Shown: in pieces, positions 5,637 through 7,801 of the stretch
Layout of the letters: every line of letters starts with the position of its first letter
Position numbering within the stretch: the first letter of the stretch is position 1
NCBI GenBank assembly: GCA_019410445.1
Contig: DXSO01000075.1
Location: 273-8,073 of the forward strand
From: Sutterella sp.
GTDB lineage: Bacteria > Pseudomonadota > Gammaproteobacteria > Burkholderiales > Burkholderiaceae_F
Length of the DNA: 7,801 nucleotides
Direction of reading: 5' to 3'
Program-made: the position numbers and the translations under genes
Notes under the pieces: generated by a model
Database searches by the model: none
What the model was told of the DNA's origin: nothing
Seen by the model: only the letters and a program-made list of their open reading frames with translations

Positions 5637-6791
5637 ATGACAAGTTGGCTTATTCCTGAGCACTTTGCGGATATTTTGCCGCGTGAGGCACGGGTTCTCG
5701 AATCATTGCGCCGCAAGTGTCTGGATTTGTTCAGGGTACACGGATTCGAGCTGGTACAGCCGCCGATGGTCGAATACGTGGGTTCACTTCTGACAGGAAG
5801 CGGGAGTGATCTTGACAATTCAACGTTTAAATTCATGGATCCGGGGACGGGGCGCACCATTGGCATTCGAGCTGACATGACGCCGCAGTGCGCACGAATT
5901 GATGCGCACATCCTTGGACGCAAAGGGGTTAGCCGTCTTAGCTATGCCGGCAGCTGCCTGCACGCCCGACCGATGCATCCTCTTGCCAGTCGTGAACCGG
6001 TTGTCGCAGGTGTGGAACTGTTTGGCGCAAGCGGCATCGAGGCTGATGCGGAAATTATGCTGCTAGCAGTGCGTACCCTTAAAAAGCTTGGTATCGACTT
6101 CGTTCATATCGACATTGGTCATACGGCTATTCTTCGTGCTCTTTTGGGAGAACGGATCACTGGAGACAGTGTGCATGCCGTGGTGCGTGCTCTTCGCATG
6201 AAAGATCCCGTGGCTTTGCGTCAAGCATGCGGAGCTTTCGATAAAGAAGTTCAGGATGCTCTTCAGCTTTTGCTGCGCACATTCGGGGATGTGTCCGTGT
6301 TGGATATTCTGGAGCGTGAGTTGCCGCAAAAGCCTGAAATTCAAGCCGCTTTGCGTGAAGTGCGGGAGTTGGCTGCCATTTGCGGAGCTGACGAAGTGAG
6401 CATCGATTTTTGCGATGTTCACGGCTATCAGTACCTCACGGGTATCACATTTTCGGTCAACATACCGAATTATGCTCAGGCAGTTTTGCGAGGCGGGCGC
6501 TATGATGGTGTCGGTCTGGCTTTTGGCCGTTCTCGTCCTGCATGCGGATTTACCGTTTATCTGAGAGCGTTGGCGGGGCTGCAGGTAGCACAGTCGCATC
6601 GTCCTGAAGCAATTGTTGCTCGCGGTCCGCTTGCACGAGATCTTGAAGCGCAGGTTGAAAAGCTGCGGGATGACGGTCAGATTGTCGTGCGTTTGCTTCC
6701 TGGTGAACGCGATGAGGACGTGCTTGAGCAGTTTGTCATTACGAAAGAATTAGTTAGAACCTCTTCGGGCTTTGAACTAAAAGCTCTTTGA
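5637..6791 (+). CDS. hisZ: ATP phosphoribosyltransferase regulatory subunit HisZ
   Basis: HisZ is a paralogue of the histidyl-tRNA synthetase catalytic core. It has lost aminoacylation and instead joins short-form HisG to make the active, histidine-sensitive enzyme for the first step of histidine synthesis. The 384-residue product has the class II synthetase fold without a C-terminal anticodon-binding domain. It begins with the PEHFADILP motif (7-15) and contains the motif-2 region RADMTPQCARIDAH (78-91), AGVELFGASGIEADAEI (124-140) and a motif-3-like GGRYDGVGLAFGRSRPACGFT (286-306). A synthetase would be longer (about 420 or more) and carry the anticodon domain. No other his genes are nearby, so a short HisG must lie elsewhere. 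Its ATG is six bases after the DUF2065 stop with only GAGA as a weak ribosome binding site, so translation is probably coupled. purA follows after 22 bp. Confidence 0.94.
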   Translation: MTSWLIPEHFADILPREARVLESLRRKCLDLFRVHGFELVQPPMVEYVGSLLTGSGSDLDNSTFKFMDPGTGRTIGIRADMTPQCARIDAHILGRKGVSRLSYAGSCLHARPMHPLASREPVVAGVELFGASGIEADAEIMLLAVRTLKKLGIDFVHIDIGHTAILRALLGERITGDSVHAVVRALRMKDPVALRQACGAFDKEVQDALQLLLRTFGDVSVLDILERELPQKPEIQAALREVRELAAICGADEVSIDFCDVHGYQYLTGITFSVNIPNYAQAVLRGGRYDGVGLAFGRSRPACGFTVYLRALAGLQVAQSHRPEAIVARGPLARDLEAQVEKLRDDGQIVVRLLPGERDEDVLEQFVITKELVRTSSGFELKAL

Positions 6792-6800
6792 ATTCCGGAA

Positions 6801-6808
6801 GGAAGGAG
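6801..6808 (+). promoter_or_regulatory. Strong ribosome binding site of purA
   Basis: GGAAGGAG lies five bases before ATG 6814 and fixes the purA start. TTCCGGAA (6793-6800), directly before it, is a perfect eight-base palindrome. Confidence 0.85.
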
Positions 6809-6813
6809 TCCAA

Positions 6814-7801
6814 ATGTCTAAAAATGTCGTGGTAATCGGTGCCCAGTGGGGTGATGAAGGCAAGGGCAAGGTCGTTGATTGGCTGACCGAACGTGTTGAC
6901 GGCGTGGTGCGCTTCAATGGGGGTCATAATGCAGGTCACACACTGGTAATCAACGGTGCCAAGACGATTCTTCGCCTGATTCCGTCTGGCATCATGCATC
7001 CGACTTCGCGCTGCTATCTCGGCAACGGCGTTGTATTTTCTCCGGAAGCGTTTTTCTCTGAGATTGAAGAGTTGAAGACGCATGGCGTGGATGCCGAGCC
7101 GCGTATTCGAGTCTCGGGCAACGCACCGCTCATCATGCCTTATCACGTTGCGTTGGATCATGCCCGTGAGGCTGCTCTTGGCTCAAAGAAGATTGGTACG
7201 ACCGGTCGAGGCATCGGTCCTGCCTATGAAGATAAGATTGCTCGTCGCTGCGTTCGTGTTGCCGATCTTTTTGATCCGGAACGCTTTGCCGAACGCGTTC
7301 GTTCAGTAATGGAACTGCACAACTTCACGCTGAAGAACTATTTGAATGCTGAGCCGCTTGATCCTGAAGAGGTGATTGCAAAGACGCTTAGCTATGCCGA
7401 GCGTTTGCGTCCTCTCGTTGCAGATATCAGCGCAGAGCTCAATGCGCAGATGGATGCCGGCAAGCAGTTCCTTTTCGAAGGTGCTCAGGGTTCAATGCTG
7501 GATATTGACCACGGAACCTATCCTTTCGTAACTTCTTCGAATGTTGTCGCCGGTTCTGCCTGTGCCGGTGCTGGCGTAGGTCCGCATCGTCTCAATTACG
7601 TGCTCGGTATTACCAAAGCCTATTGCACGCGTGTGGGCTCGGGACCGTTCCCGACGGAATTGAATGATGAGGTTGGAGAAGAACTGCGCCGCAAGGGTAA
7701 TGAATTCGGTGCCGTAACCGGCCGTCCTCGTCGTTGCGGTTGGTTTGATGGCGCTGCTTTGCGTCGCGCTGTTCAGATCAACGGTTTGACCGGTCTGGCC
7801 A
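6814..7801 (+). CDS. purA: Adenylosuccinate synthetase, 3' end missing
   Basis: PurA joins IMP and aspartate using GTP to give adenylosuccinate, the first committed step from IMP to AMP. The frame runs open from ATG 6814 to the window end, giving 329 codons of a usual 425-435. Visible motifs are the GTP-binding loop GAQWGDEGKGK (9-19) with catalytic Asp14, NGGHNAGHT with catalytic His42 (35-43), GTTGRGIGPAYEDK (128-141), EGAQGSMLDIDHGTYPF (222-238) with Gln225, TRVGSGPFPTE, and GRPRRCGWFD (303-312) with Arg304 and Arg306. These agree with the E. coli active-site order, allowing for an offset of about one in later residues. No frameshift or missing residue is seen. The start is well supported by a strong ribosome binding site. 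It lies 22 bp after hisZ and is probably co-transcribed. Confidence 0.98.
   Translation, partial: MSKNVVVIGAQWGDEGKGKVVDWLTERVDGVVRFNGGHNAGHTLVINGAKTILRLIPSGIMHPTSRCYLGNGVVFSPEAFFSEIEELKTHGVDAEPRIRVSGNAPLIMPYHVALDHAREAALGSKKIGTTGRGIGPAYEDKIARRCVRVADLFDPERFAERVRSVMELHNFTLKNYLNAEPLDPEEVIAKTLSYAERLRPLVADISAELNAQMDAGKQFLFEGAQGSMLDIDHGTYPFVTSSNVVAGSACAGAGVGPHRLNYVLGITKAYCTRVGSGPFPTELNDEVGEELRRKGNEFGAVTGRPRRCGWFDGAALRRAVQINGLTGLA

Noticed and set aside
1344..6803. Shared TTCCGGAAGGA at 1344-1354 (hfq leader) and 6793-6803 (purA leader)
   Set aside because: The shared part is mostly a Shine-Dalgarno sequence plus a short palindrome. Two copies are too few to claim a regulatory site.
1..7801. CRISPR arrays, insertion sequences, prophage or defence genes
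   Set aside because: No repeated spacer structure, transposase, terminal inverted repeats or integrase seen; all sizeable frames on the plus strand are conserved housekeeping genes.

Overview
The window is a run of same-strand housekeeping genes from a betaproteobacterium: der (5' end missing), hfq, hflX, hflK, hflC, a small DUF2065 membrane protein gene, hisZ, and purA (3' end missing). The order der-hfq-hflX-hflK-hflC-hisZ-purA is typical of Betaproteobacteria. Gammaproteobacteria have miaA upstream of hfq and usually lack hisZ here. HflX carries the form GGLGKTGGPGEKQIELDRR in its linker, and Hfq has RKEH at the rim; from memory both resemble Burkholderiales/Neisseriales proteins. Roughly balanced base composition, rather than the high GC of Burkholderia, suggests a host-associated Burkholderiales lineage such as Sutterellaceae. 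That last step is an inference from memory, not a search result.

Layout. Positions 1-1084 hold Der from the end of its first GTPase domain to the stop. Positions 1085-1391 (307 bp) hold no conventional gene. They contain two good stem-loops, a weak promoter candidate, an A-rich tract and a chain of tiny overlapping reading frames leading into hfq. hfq (1392-1634) is followed after one base by hflX (1636-2853), which starts with TTG and has no visible Shine-Dalgarno sequence. A 217-bp gap (2854-3070) contains a 20-codon frame with a strong ribosome binding site. hflK, hflC and the DUF2065 gene follow with 20-bp gaps, then hisZ after 6 bp and purA after 22 bp.

How the genes fit together. Der and HflX are ribosome-associated GTPases (50S assembly; rescue or splitting of stalled ribosomes). 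Hfq is the RNA chaperone for small RNAs. HflK and HflC form the inner-membrane SPFH complex that surrounds and modulates the FtsH protease. HisZ is the regulatory subunit of short-form ATP phosphoribosyltransferase (first step of histidine synthesis, consumes ATP), and PurA commits IMP to AMP. The spacing from hfq to purA is compatible with one long transcript, possibly with extra promoters in the two larger gaps.

The window is mostly ordinary core genome with no mobile element, CRISPR array, RNA gene or sign of recent transfer. The parts worth a second look are the two non-coding gaps. The hfq leader combines possible Hfq-binding ARN repeats with overlapping micro-ORFs, and the hflX-hflK gap has a well-placed ribosome binding site in front of a short basic peptide.
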